64,000 nt of DNA from DASZTV01 sp035550655 (GTDB lineage Bacteria > Actinomycetota > Actinomycetes > JAFAQI01). The DNA lies in NCBI GenBank assembly GCA_035550655.1, contig DASZOU010000004.1:186001-250000 (forward strand). Reading direction: 5' to 3'. Both the position numbers and the translations under genes were made by a program. Shown in pieces: positions 50,566 to 60,082 of the stretch. Position 1 is the first letter of the stretch, and the number at the start of each line of letters is the position of its first letter. Under the pieces are notes generated by a model. It saw only the letters and a list, made by a program, of their open reading frames with translations. It ran no database searches and was not told the origin of the DNA.

Positions 50566-51563
50566 GGCGTCAACACCGCTTGCGCTACTCGCTCGCGGTG
50601 CCACTCCTTCGTGCCCCACAGGCTCGCCAGCGTCCAACTGCGCTTCATCCACATGTGCAGGTCGTGCTCGAAGGTGTAGCCGATCCCGGCGTGCACCTGC
50701 AGGGCGGTGCGCGCGGCATGCTGGGCGGCCGTCGTCGCGGCGTGCTTCGCGTGGGATGCGTCCCGGCTGCGCGTCGGCGCACTCTGCGCGGCCGACCACG
50801 CCGCTCGGGCGACCACCGGCACGGCAAACGCGTTGTCGACGTACATGTCTGCCAGCTGATGCTTGATCGCCTGGAACGAGCCGATCGGTACGCCGAACTG
50901 CTCGCGCGTCTTCGCGTAGCTGACACTCATCGCCAGCATCGTCTCCGCCAGGCCCACGAGCTGCGCCGCCGTCGCCACGACACCCGTGTCGAACGCCGCG
51001 TCGAGATCGACGCCACCAAGCGCTGTGCCCGCTCCCGCCGGCACGTCAACCGAGGCGAGGCGAACACCGCGGTCGACCGACACCTCGCTGCGCAGCTCGG
51101 CCTCGACGCTCGGCACTGCGCACAGCACGCCGGCGTGATCGGGCACCAGCAGCAGGTCGGCCCACGGCGCTGCGCTCACCAGCGATCCCGGCCCGAGCCG
51201 GACGGCGATCACCGCGTCACCCGCGATCACGCGCGGCAACCACTCGGCAGCGACCGGACCGCCGGCCGCCGCGAGGACGGTGGCTCCCACGACGGTCTCG
51301 ACGATCGGCTCCGGCAGTGCGCTTCGGCCGACTTCCACCAGCACCGGGAGCAACGTCGTGAGGTCGGCACCGGAACCGCCGTACTCCTCAGGAACGGTCA
51401 GGCCCAGGACACCCGCGTCGGCCAGCCGCTTCCACACGCCAGGGATCCGGCCCTCCGCGTCGTCCCACGCCAGCCGCAGAGCGGCGGCGTCCGCGACGTC
51501 GGCTAGCAGCTCACGGACACTCGCGGCGAAGTCGAGTGCGTCCTGGTCGGCGGTGAGTCTCAT
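50562..51563 (-). CDS. Acyl-CoA dehydrogenase, short (beta-type) subunit
   Basis: 333 residues, shorter than usual ACADs (about 380). VPEEYGGSGADL near 60, SYAKTREQFGVPIGSFQAIKHQLADM near 225-250, and HAGIGYTFEHDLHMWMKR near 295 are clear. The middle beta domain is much reduced and lacks the ITxxxGxD-type FAD/substrate stretch. ATG overlaps the stop of the next-upstream ACAD by 4 nt (ATGA). Such unequal pairs form alpha2beta2 enzymes (ChsE4-E5 and similar) in sterol side-chain degradation. Confidence 0.85.
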   Translation of the reverse strand: MRLTADQDALDFAASVRELLADVADAAALRLAWDDAEGRIPGVWKRLADAGVLGLTVPEEYGGSGADLTTLLPVLVEVGRSALPEPIVETVVGATVLAAAGGPVAAEWLPRVIAGDAVIAVRLGPGSLVSAAPWADLLLVPDHAGVLCAVPSVEAELRSEVSVDRGVRLASVDVPAGAGTALGGVDLDAAFDTGVVATAAQLVGLAETMLAMSVSYAKTREQFGVPIGSFQAIKHQLADMYVDNAFAVPVVARAAWSAAQSAPTRSRDASHAKHAATTAAQHAARTALQVHAGIGYTFEHDLHMWMKRSWTLASLWGTKEWHRERVAQAVLTP

Positions 51564-52714
51564 CGGGGCAGGCCGAGCACCCGCTCGGCGACCACGTTGC
51601 GCTGCACCTCGTTGGTGCCGGCGTAGATCGGGCCGGCGAGGGAGAACTCGTAACCGTCGAGCCAAGGCGCGGACACGTTGTCGTCCTCGAGCGTCGACCG
51701 CTCGCCCAGCATGGCAAGCGCCGTCTCGTGAACGGCGACGTCGAGCTGCGACCAGAACAGCTTGTTGGCGCTGGACTCGGCACCGATCGACTCGCCGCCG
51801 AGCGCCTTCAGTGCGGTGCCGAGCACGTAGAGGCGGTAGGCGTCGGCGTCCATCCAGGCCTGCGCGACGTCGTCTCGAGCGGCAGCCGCCGCGGCGGGAT
51901 CGGCCACCCGGGTAGCGGCGTACAGGTCGATCAGGCGGTCCGCCGCCGCCATGAAGCGGCCGGGCGATCGAAGCGTCAGACCGCGCTCGGAGGTGGTGGT
52001 CGACATCGCGACCTTCCAGCCCTCGCCGACCCCGCCGAGCACGTGCTCGTCCGGCACGAAGACGCTGTCGAAGAACACCTCGGCGAAGCCCGGCTCGCCG
52101 TCGAGCTGGCGGATCGGCCGCACGGTCACACCGTCGGCTGACAGCGGCAGCAGGAAGTAGGTCAGCCCGCGGTGCCGCTCCGAACCCGGGTCGGACCGGA
52201 ACAAGCCGAACAGCCAATCGGCGAAGACCGCACGGGTCGACCAGGTCTTCTGGCCCGAAAGCCGCCAGCCACCGTCGACCTTCTCGGCCTTCGAGCGCAA
52301 CGACGCGAGATCGCTGCCGGCACCGGGCTCCGACCAGCCTTGCGCCCAGACCTCTTCGGCCCGCGCCATCGGCGGCAGGAAGCGGTCCTTCTGCTCTCGC
52401 GTGCCGAACTCGAAGATGGTCGGCGCCAGCAGGAAGATGCCGTTCTGGCTGACACGGACCGGTGCTCCGGCCGCCCAGTACTCCTCTTCGAACACCAGCC
52501 ACTCGAGCAGGCCGGCGCCGCGGCCGCCGTACTGCTCGGGCCAGGTGACGACCCCCCAGCGCGCGTCGTACATCTCGCGTTCCCACTCGCGGTGGGCGGC
52601 GAAGCCGGCTGCGGTGTCGAGCGAGGGAAGCGGCTCGCTCGGAACATGCGACCGAAGCCACTCGCGCGCCTCACCACGGAACGCGGCGAGCTTGGCAGGC
52701 TCGGTCAAATCCAC
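51560..52714 (-). CDS. Acyl-CoA dehydrogenase, full-length subunit
   Basis: 384 residues from GTG 52714. YGGRGAGLLEWLVFEEEYW, GWSEPGAGSDLASLRSKAEKVDGGWRLSGQKTWST split across 125-165, and the C-terminal PIYAGTNEVQRNVVAERVLGLPR are typical. A TACCGT hexamer lies 7 nt before the GTG, giving a leaderless start; the in-frame extension upstream to 53311 is an antisense reading of the thiolase gene and is not coding. It pairs with the short ACAD downstream. Confidence 0.88.
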   Translation of the reverse strand: MDLTEPAKLAAFRGEAREWLRSHVPSEPLPSLDTAAGFAAHREWEREMYDARWGVVTWPEQYGGRGAGLLEWLVFEEEYWAAGAPVRVSQNGIFLLAPTIFEFGTREQKDRFLPPMARAEEVWAQGWSEPGAGSDLASLRSKAEKVDGGWRLSGQKTWSTRAVFADWLFGLFRSDPGSERHRGLTYFLLPLSADGVTVRPIRQLDGEPGFAEVFFDSVFVPDEHVLGGVGEGWKVAMSTTTSERGLTLRSPGRFMAAADRLIDLYAATRVADPAAAAAARDDVAQAWMDADAYRLYVLGTALKALGGESIGAESSANKLFWSQLDVAVHETALAMLGERSTLEDDNVSAPWLDGYEFSLAGPIYAGTNEVQRNVVAERVLGLPR

Positions 52715-52726
52715 GTCGGCAACGGT

Positions 52727-52745
52727 ATCTGACGGGTAGTCAGAT
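52727..52745. promoter_or_regulatory. TetR-type operator, site 4
   Basis: ATCTGAC-GGGTA-GTCAGAT, perfect arms, flanked by T and A. TAATCT (52745-52750) 6 nt before the thiolase ATG and TACCGT (minus strand) before the ACAD GTG place the operator between two leaderless promoters, touching both -10 regions. Confidence 0.78.
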
Positions 52746-52756
52746 AATCTGGGCCG

Positions 52757-53914
52757 ATGCCTGAGGCCTACATCGTCGATGCCATCCGTACGCCGGTCGG
52801 GAAGCGGAACGGCGGCTTGTCCGGCGTGCACACCGCCGACCTGGGCGCGCACATCCTCAACGCGCTCGTCGACCACTCGGGCATCGACCCGTCGGCCGTC
52901 GAGGACGTCGTCTTCGGCTGCCTCGACACCATCGGGCCGCAGGCGGGCGACATCGCGCGCACCTGCTGGCTCGCGGCCGGTCTCCCTGAGGAAGTGCCGG
53001 GTACGACGGTCGACCGGCAGTGTGGCTCCTCGCAGCAGGCATTGCACTTCGCCGCGCAAGGCGTGATGAGCGGGACGCAGGACGTCGTCATCGCCGGCGG
53101 GGTGCAGAACATGTCGATGATCCCGATCGGCGCCGCGTTTCAGGCGGCCAAGCACGTCGGCTTCGAAGACCCCAACCCGTTCTCGGGCTCCGAAGGCTGG
53201 GTGAAGCGGTACGGCGACCAGCCGGTCACGCAGTTCAACGGCGCCGAGATGATCGCCGAGAAGTGGAACATCAGCCGCGGGGACATGGAGGCGTTCGCCT
53301 TCGAGTCCCACCAGCGGGCGATCCGCGCGATCGATGAGGGCCGATTCGCCAAGGAGATCTCGCCGTTCAATGGCGTGACCGACGACGAAGGTCCGCGCCG
53401 CGACTCGACGCTGGAGAAGATGGCGTCCCTCAAGCCGCTGTCAGAGGGTGGCCGGATCACCGCCGCCGTCTCCTCGCAGATCTCCGACGGCGCCGCAGCC
53501 ATCCTCGTCGTCTCCGAGAAGGCGCTGAAGGAGCACAACCTGACGCCGCGGGCGCGGGTGCACCACATGTCGGTGCGCGGCGCGGACCCGATCTACATGC
53601 TGACGGCGCCGATCAACGCCACGGCGTACGCGTTGGACAAGACCGGGATGTCGCTGGACGACATCGACCTGGTCGAGATCAACGAAGCCTTCGCCCCCGT
53701 CGTACTCGCGTGGCAGAAGGAGACCGGCGCTGACCTTTCCAAGGTCAATGTCAACGGCGGCGCGATCTCACTCGGTCACCCGCTCGGCGCTACCGGCGCC
53801 CGCCTTATGACGACCTTGCTGCACGAGCTCGAGCGCACCGGCGGCCGTTACGGCCTGCAGACGATGTGCGAAGGCGGCGGCCAGGCCAACGTCACCATCA
53901 TCGAGCGCTTGTAG
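52757..53914 (+). CDS. Acetyl-CoA C-acyltransferase (thiolase)
   Basis: 385 residues. Catalytic Cys89 in VDRQCGSSQQAL, INEAFAP near 313, SLGHPLGATGAR near 340 with the conserved His, and a C-terminal TMCEGGGQANVTIIERL. Unlike the Ltp-type protein at 15123 this one has the full thiolytic set, so it can cleave 3-ketoacyl-CoA to acetyl-CoA. Probably leaderless ATG. Divergent from the ACAD pair across operator site 4. Confidence 0.92.
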   Translation: MPEAYIVDAIRTPVGKRNGGLSGVHTADLGAHILNALVDHSGIDPSAVEDVVFGCLDTIGPQAGDIARTCWLAAGLPEEVPGTTVDRQCGSSQQALHFAAQGVMSGTQDVVIAGGVQNMSMIPIGAAFQAAKHVGFEDPNPFSGSEGWVKRYGDQPVTQFNGAEMIAEKWNISRGDMEAFAFESHQRAIRAIDEGRFAKEISPFNGVTDDEGPRRDSTLEKMASLKPLSEGGRITAAVSSQISDGAAAILVVSEKALKEHNLTPRARVHHMSVRGADPIYMLTAPINATAYALDKTGMSLDDIDLVEINEAFAPVVLAWQKETGADLSKVNVNGGAISLGHPLGATGARLMTTLLHELERTGGRYGLQTMCEGGGQANVTIIERL

Positions 53915-53928
53915 CCACCCCGGTCATC

Positions 53929-54303
53929 GTGGGCGGAGCACGGTCGCGCGAGGTCGACGACTATCTCGCGGGCGTCGATGAGCCCAAACGCTCCACGCTC
54001 GAGCAGCTTCGCAGCACCATCCTCGAGCTCATCCCCGACGCCGAGGAGTGCATCTCCTATGCGTGTCCGGCGTACAAGCTGGCCGGCAAGACCGTCGCGG
54101 GCTTCGCGGCGTTCACCCATCACCTGAGCTACCTGCCGCACAGCGGATCGGTGCTGCCGGCGCTCGCCGATGAGCTCAAGGCGTACGGCGGGACAAAGAG
54201 CGCGCTTCACTTCCCGGTCGACGAGCCGCTGCCGCGCGACCTCGTCGCGAAGCTGCTCGACGCGCGGATGGCGCAGGCCGGCGTGAAGGGCGTGAAGGAG
54301 TGA
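53929..54303 (+). CDS. DUF1801 (YdhG-like) protein
   Basis: About 124 residues from GTG 53929. REVDDYLAGVDEPKRSTLEQLRSTIL, ECISYACPAYKLAGK and VAGFAAFTHHLSYLPHSGSV follow the DUF1801/YdhG pattern (ferritin-like helical chaperone or iron-related in some Bacillus members; function otherwise unclear). It begins 14 nt after the thiolase stop. The in-frame extension into the thiolase is a shadow. Confidence 0.78.
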   Translation: MGGARSREVDDYLAGVDEPKRSTLEQLRSTILELIPDAEECISYACPAYKLAGKTVAGFAAFTHHLSYLPHSGSVLPALADELKAYGGTKSALHFPVDEPLPRDLVAKLLDARMAQAGVKGVKE

Positions 54304-54310
54304 GCGCCGA

Positions 54311-54532
54311 CTAGAGCGGGATGCAGATGTTCTCGGGGCCGAGAGCGATGTCGAGTCCCAAGCCGTCGCACGGGTGCCGCTGGACGTCGTTGCTCTTCGC
54401 GTGATGCTTGGCGTGGTGCTTGTGGTGATGCGCCGCGGGATGTGCCGCAGTCGCGCTCGCTGCGACCGGAAGCGCCACCCCGCCCGCAGTCAGTGCGACC
54501 GTGGCCACCGCGATCATCAGCTGCTTCATCAC
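54311..54532 (-). CDS. Small secreted His-rich protein
   Basis: 73 residues. A signal peptide (MKQLMIAVATVALTAGGVALPVAASA) is followed by a short HPAAHHHKHHAKHHAKSND stretch with eight histidines, and then a tail with two cysteines (HPCDGLGLDIALGPENICIPL). The His cluster could bind metal outside the cell and the cysteines could form a loop. No family named. Convergent with the DUF1801 gene. Confidence 0.6.
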   Translation of the reverse strand: MMKQLMIAVATVALTAGGVALPVAASATAAHPAAHHHKHHAKHHAKSNDVQRHPCDGLGLDIALGPENICIPL

Positions 54533-54602
54533 ACCCGCCTGGTCAGACTCCCCGTTGCGATTTCAGGAAAGCACGGATTGTCCGGTTTCGTCACGCGCCG
54601 GC

Positions 54603-55763
54603 TCAACCCCGAGGAAGGCCGAGCATCCGGCGGGCGAGGATGTCGCGCTGGATCTCGTTGGAGCCGCCGTAGATGGTGTCGGCGCGGCTGAACAGGAACA
54701 GCCGTTGCAGCTCGTCGAGCTCACCCGTGTCCGGGTCCGCCGCGAGCGACGCCGCGCCGCGGACCGCCATCGCCAGCTCGCCGAGCCGCTGATGCCAGGG
54801 CGCCCACAACAGCTTGGACACCGACGCCTCGGCGCCGGGCTTGTCGTTGGAGAGCATGCGCAGCGCCGTGTAGCGCATCACCTTCAGCTCGATCCACGCC
54901 TGCGTCAGCCGGTCCGCGAGGATCGGGTCCTGCGTCGCGCCGGTGCGCTGCGCGAGGTCGAGGACCTGGTCGAGCTCCCGCGCGAACCCGATCTGCTGCG
55001 CGAGCGTCGCCACGCCACGCTCGTAGCCGAGGGTGGCCATCGCGACCCGCCAGCCGTCACCGACCCCGCCGACGACGTTCTCGGCCGGCGTGCGCGCGCC
55101 GTCGAAGAAGACCTCGTTGAACTCCGCGGTCCCCGTCATCTGCACGATCGGGCGGATCTCGACGCCGTCCTGATGCATCGGGACGAGCAGGTAGGACAAG
55201 CCTGCGTGCCGGCTGGACTCCGGGTCGGTGCGGGCGACGACGAAGCACCAGTCCGCGATGTGCGCCAGGGAGGTCCAGACCTTCTGACCGGTGATCACCC
55301 ACTCGTCGCCGTCGCGAACCGCCTTGGTCTTGACGCCGGCGAGGTCGGAGCCGGCGCCCGGCTCCGAGTAGCCCTGGCACCACAGCTCGTCGCCGACCTT
55401 GATCGCGGGCAGGAAGCGCTGCTTCTGCTCCTCGCTGCCGCACTCGATGAGGGTGGGGCCGAGCAGGTTCTCGCCGAAATGGTTGATCCGGTGGGGAGCG
55501 CCGGCGGCGGCGTACTCCTCCGCGAAGATCACCTGCTGCATGAGCGTCGCGCCGCGACCGTACGGCTTCGGCCAGCCGATGCACGACCAGTCCGCCTCGC
55601 CCAGCACGCGCTCCCAGGCACGACGGACCTCGACACCTTCGTGCTCGCGTCCGTTGCCGCCGGCACCGCCGAGGTCGGCGAACTCGCCGACGAGGTTGGC
55701 GGCCAGCCACGCACGAACCTCGTCCCGGAACGCCTCGTCCTCGGCCGAGAAGCGCAGGTCCAC
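54603..55763 (-). CDS. Acyl-CoA dehydrogenase
   Basis: 386 residues from GTG. AEDEAFRDEVRAWLAANLVGEF, CIGWPKPYGRGATLMQQVIFAEEY (in pieces), GYSEPGAGSDLAG and WVITGQKVWTS near 125-165 are FAD- and substrate-contact regions; the C-terminus TIYGGSNEIQRDILARRMLGLP is typical. A TACGGT hexamer (minus strand, 55775-55770) lies 6 nt before the GTG, giving a leaderless start, with operator site 5 about 20 nt upstream of the hexamer. Oxidises an acyl-CoA to the 2-enoyl-CoA. Confidence 0.9.
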   Translation of the reverse strand: MDLRFSAEDEAFRDEVRAWLAANLVGEFADLGGAGGNGREHEGVEVRRAWERVLGEADWSCIGWPKPYGRGATLMQQVIFAEEYAAAGAPHRINHFGENLLGPTLIECGSEEQKQRFLPAIKVGDELWCQGYSEPGAGSDLAGVKTKAVRDGDEWVITGQKVWTSLAHIADWCFVVARTDPESSRHAGLSYLLVPMHQDGVEIRPIVQMTGTAEFNEVFFDGARTPAENVVGGVGDGWRVAMATLGYERGVATLAQQIGFARELDQVLDLAQRTGATQDPILADRLTQAWIELKVMRYTALRMLSNDKPGAEASVSKLLWAPWHQRLGELAMAVRGAASLAADPDTGELDELQRLFLFSRADTIYGGSNEIQRDILARRMLGLPRG

Positions 55764-55793
55764 GGTCCTACCGTACTGTGCTCAGGTCGCCGA

Positions 55794-55812
55794 ACCTGAC
55801 GGCTCGTCAGAC
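55794..55812. promoter_or_regulatory. TetR-type operator, site 5
   Basis: ACCTGAC-GGCTC-GTCAGAC, the weakest copy: one C-for-T change in each arm. It lies near the -35 region of the ACAD promoter and 22 nt before the ATG of the divergent hydrolase. Confidence 0.55.
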
Positions 55813-55833
55813 GCAGCAAGCCGAGGAGCGGGC

Positions 55834-56676
55834 ATGGAAATCGCACAGACCACGGTCGAGGCGAACGGCCTCACGTTCGCGGCGCTGACGTGCGGCGAGG
55901 AAGGCCCGCTCGCGCTGTGTCTGCACGGGTTCCCCGACTCGGCGCGCACCTGGCGACACCTGCTGCCCGAGCTCGCAGCGGCCGGGTACCGCGCCGTCGC
56001 GCCGTGGCTCCGCGGCTACGCGCCCACGACCATCCCGGCCAACGGCGACTACTCCGCCGGCGCCCTCGCAGCCGACGTGAACGCGCTGCATGACGCCCTC
56101 GGCGGCGGCCAGGACGCCGTACTCGTCGGCCACGACTGGGGCGCGATGATGACCTACGCCGCAGCCGCCGCCGCACCCGACAGCTGGCGACGCCTCGTCA
56201 CGATCGCGGTGCCACCGCCCGGCGTCGCGACCAACGCGTTCTTCCGCTACGCGCAGCTCAAGCAGAGCTTCTACATCATGTTGTTCCAGACTCCGCTCGC
56301 CGAGATGGTCGTCGGTGCGGACGACCTCGTCTTCATCGACAAGCTGTGGGCCGACTGGTCACCGTCGTACGACGGCGCCGAAGACCTTCGGTACGTCAAG
56401 GACGCACTCCGAGCGCCTGCGAACCTCGCTGCGGCGATCGGCTACTACCGCGCGATGTTCAGCGTCGGCGGGGGCGACAAGTCACCGCCGCACCCGACGC
56501 TCTACCTGCACGGCAACCAGGACGGAGCGTTTCTCGTCGACGGCGTCGCCGGCACCGAGCAGAACCTGTCGACCGACTCCAAGGTCGAGATCCTCGACGG
56601 CGTCGGCCACTTCCTGCACCTCGAGCGTCCGGCCGAGGTCAACCAGAAGATCCTGGACTGGCTCGCCCAACCCTGA
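55834..56676 (+). CDS. Alpha/beta hydrolase, epoxide-hydrolase-like
   Basis: 280 residues from ATG with GAGGAG upstream. LHGFPDSARTWRHLLPEL (oxyanion loop), VLVGHDWGAMMTY with an Asp nucleophile (GHDWG form, as in epoxide hydrolases and haloalkane dehalogenases, not the Ser form of esterases), and a C-terminal VGHFLHLERP with the catalytic His. Likely opens an epoxide or cleaves a related substrate. Divergent from the ACAD across operator site 5, and followed by a hairpin element. Confidence 0.82.
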   Translation: MEIAQTTVEANGLTFAALTCGEEGPLALCLHGFPDSARTWRHLLPELAAAGYRAVAPWLRGYAPTTIPANGDYSAGALAADVNALHDALGGGQDAVLVGHDWGAMMTYAAAAAAPDSWRRLVTIAVPPPGVATNAFFRYAQLKQSFYIMLFQTPLAEMVVGADDLVFIDKLWADWSPSYDGAEDLRYVKDALRAPANLAAAIGYYRAMFSVGGGDKSPPHPTLYLHGNQDGAFLVDGVAGTEQNLSTDSKVEILDGVGHFLHLERPAEVNQKILDWLAQP

Positions 56677-56686
56677 CCCGTCCGCA

Positions 56687-56768
56687 AGAAAACACAAACG
56701 TTGCAGGGATTCACTCCTGAGGCGGACTCTCGTCACGCCCGACGTCTCACGCCACGTTTGTGTTCTCT
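56687..56768. repeat. Second inverted-repeat element with the ACACAAACGT core
   Basis: Arms 56687-56701 (AGAAAACACAAACGT) and 56754-56768 (ACGTTTGTGTTCTCT), 14/15 complementary, around a 52-nt centre. Same ACACAAACGT core and similar centre length as 42688-42784, and again between convergent genes. Confidence 0.7.
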
Positions 56769-56782
56769 TCGGGCCACAACTC

Positions 56783-57403
56783 TCACGGCGACCAGTGCTT
56801 GACCAGCTCGTCTGTGGTCACGACTGTCGCCAGCAGGGACAGCGTGTTGTCGATGACCTGTTGGGCGTACGACGGCGGGACGCCACATACGGCGTCGCGC
56901 ACCAGCACGACCTGGTAGCCGAGGTTGACCGCGTCCATCACGAGGTTCGTGATGGCGACGTTCACCGACACCCCGATCACGACAATCGTCGACACATCCA
57001 GGTTGCGCAGGACGGCATCGAGATCGGTGCCCGCCATCGGGTTGAGGCCGTGCACTCGCGACAGAACCAGATCGCTGTCGACGACACCGAACTCCTCGAT
57101 GACCTCAGTCGCCCGGGTGCCGATGAGGTTGGCCACCGGCGACTTCAGCAACGCGGCGAACAGCCGAGCGTTCGTGTTGGAGCCGCGGTTGTCCGGACGG
57201 CGTCCGGCGACACAGTGGATGACGGTGACGTCCGCCTCGCGCGCGGCGGCGCAGGCGCGGGCACCGTTCGGGATCACCGTCGCGGCGGCAACTGCGGCGA
57301 GCTCCGGCAGCAGCGAGACCGACCCGATGACGCTGTTCTGGCACTCGCTCGTGACGACCGCCGTGTGCGCGGGATCGACGAGGCCCGCGACGTCGATCGG
57401 CAT
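56783..57403 (-). CDS. Isochorismatase-fold protein lacking the catalytic triad
   Basis: 206 residues from ATG 57403. The cysteine-hydrolase fold is clear (TAVVTSECQ, VIHCVAGRRPDNRG, VVIGVSVNVAITNLVMDAVNLGYQVVLV, RDAV). The three catalytic positions are altered: Asp to Glu20, the Lys region to Arg116, and the nucleophilic Cys to Ala150 (VNVAIT where active members have TNVCVE-like). It is therefore probably not a normal amidohydrolase; a binding or altered catalytic role is possible. It lies 11 nt after the alcohol dehydrogenase stop. Confidence 0.75.
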   Translation of the reverse strand: MPIDVAGLVDPAHTAVVTSECQNSVIGSVSLLPELAAVAAATVIPNGARACAAAREADVTVIHCVAGRRPDNRGSNTNARLFAALLKSPVANLIGTRATEVIEEFGVVDSDLVLSRVHGLNPMAGTDLDAVLRNLDVSTIVVIGVSVNVAITNLVMDAVNLGYQVVLVRDAVCGVPPSYAQQVIDNTLSLLATVVTTDELVKHWSP

Positions 57404-57414
57404 GACCGGTAGGA

Positions 57415-58470
57415 CTAGGCGATCTCGAGGACGCCGCGCGCCGCGAGCTCGCCGGACTCCATGGCGTGCACGGCCTTGGTGATGTCCCCCAGCGGGTACT
57501 TCGCGGACACCAGCTCGTCGAGCTTCAACCGGCCCTGCTGGTAGAGCTCGACGTAGCGGCGGATGTCCCTCTGCGGCTGCGACGAGCCGTACCGGCAGCC
57601 GAGCACCGCCTTGTCGAGGTACATCGACGACACGTTGAACGACGCCTCGTCGGCGAAGCCCGGAACGCCAAGCATGACCGCCGTGCCGCCCCAGTCGAGC
57701 AGGTCGATGGCGGCCCGGATCAGCTTCACGTGCCCGACGCACTCGAACGCGAAGTCCACACCGTTCGGGAGGACCTCCTTGACCACCTCGGTGCTCTCGA
57801 GGAAGTGCGTCGCACCGAAGGTCGCGGCGATCTCCTTCTTCAGCGGGTTCGTGTCGATGGCGATGATTGTCGATGCGCCCGCGAGGGCCAGCCCCTGGAT
57901 CACGTTGAGGCCGATGCCGCCGACGCCGATGACCAGCGCACTCGCACCTTCCGGAACCCGCGCGCGCTGCAGCACCGCGCCGACGCCGGTGAGGACGCCG
58001 CAGCCGACGAGTGACGCCGCGTCGAGCGGCACGTCCTTCGGAATCGGCACCGCCTGGTTGGCCTTGACGACCGTGCGCTCCGAGAAGACCGACGCGTTCG
58101 CGAAGGCGTACGCGGGCTCACCCTTCCACATGAACGGCTGCGGCCGGCCGCCGAAGGTGGAACGACACATCGTCGGCTTGCCGGCGTCGCAGTACTGGCA
58201 GGCGCCGCAGTTGCCGAGCGTCGAGAGGACGACATGGTCCCCCTCCTTCACGGAGGTGACCTCGGAGCCGACCGCCTCGACGACCCCGGCACCCTCGTGG
58301 CCGAGCACGACGGGGGTCGGGAACGGGATCGTCCCGTTGATGACCGACAGGTCGCTGTGGCAGAGACCGGCGGAGGAGATCCGTACCGCGACCTCACCAG
58401 GTCCGGGGTCCTTCACCGACAGATCGTCGACCACCTGGTAGTCGGTCCCGTCGTACACGACGCCGCGCAT
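57415..58470 (-). CDS. Zinc-dependent alcohol dehydrogenase (class III-like MDR)
   Basis: 351 residues. GLCHSD and GHEGAG catalytic zinc ligands, structural cysteines GNCGACQYCDAGKPTMC, Rossmann GVGGIGLN, and the SLVGCGVLTGVGAVL stretch characteristic of NDMA-dependent or class III-type long-chain ADHs. Oxidises an alcohol to the aldehyde that the following aldehyde dehydrogenase could take. ATG with AGGGGAGC upstream; transcribed downstream of the aldehyde dehydrogenase with a 47-nt gap. Confidence 0.9.
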   Translation of the reverse strand: MRGVVYDGTDYQVVDDLSVKDPGPGEVAVRISSAGLCHSDLSVINGTIPFPTPVVLGHEGAGVVEAVGSEVTSVKEGDHVVLSTLGNCGACQYCDAGKPTMCRSTFGGRPQPFMWKGEPAYAFANASVFSERTVVKANQAVPIPKDVPLDAASLVGCGVLTGVGAVLQRARVPEGASALVIGVGGIGLNVIQGLALAGASTIIAIDTNPLKKEIAATFGATHFLESTEVVKEVLPNGVDFAFECVGHVKLIRAAIDLLDWGGTAVMLGVPGFADEASFNVSSMYLDKAVLGCRYGSSQPQRDIRRYVELYQQGRLKLDELVSAKYPLGDITKAVHAMESGELAARGVLEIA

Positions 58471-58517
58471 GGCGCTCCCCTTGTCTTGAAATGGGCTCAG
58501 TGCTTGTGGCCGACGGA

Positions 58518-59981
<1,464 letters not shown>

Positions 59982-60002
59982 GCCGCAGAGGCTATCGGAC
60001 AG

Positions 60003-60021
60003 ATCTGAAAGGGCGTCAGAT
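60003..60021. promoter_or_regulatory. TetR-type operator, site 6
   Basis: ATCTGAA-AGGGC-GTCAGAT, one mismatch between arms, nearly the same as site 2. It covers the expected -35 of the aldehyde dehydrogenase promoter and is 50 nt upstream of the ACAD -10 (TACCAT 60071-60076, 6 nt before ATG). Confidence 0.72.
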
Positions 60022-60082
60022 ACCCGAACCAGCGAGGTCTCCGGCCGAGACAGGTATGTGAACGGGCGCTTACCATCGGCCG

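Noticed and set aside
52715..53311. N-terminal extension of the ACAD into the thiolase region
   Set aside because: It reads the opposite strand of the thiolase, passes through the operator, and has no ACAD similarity before the GTG at 52714.
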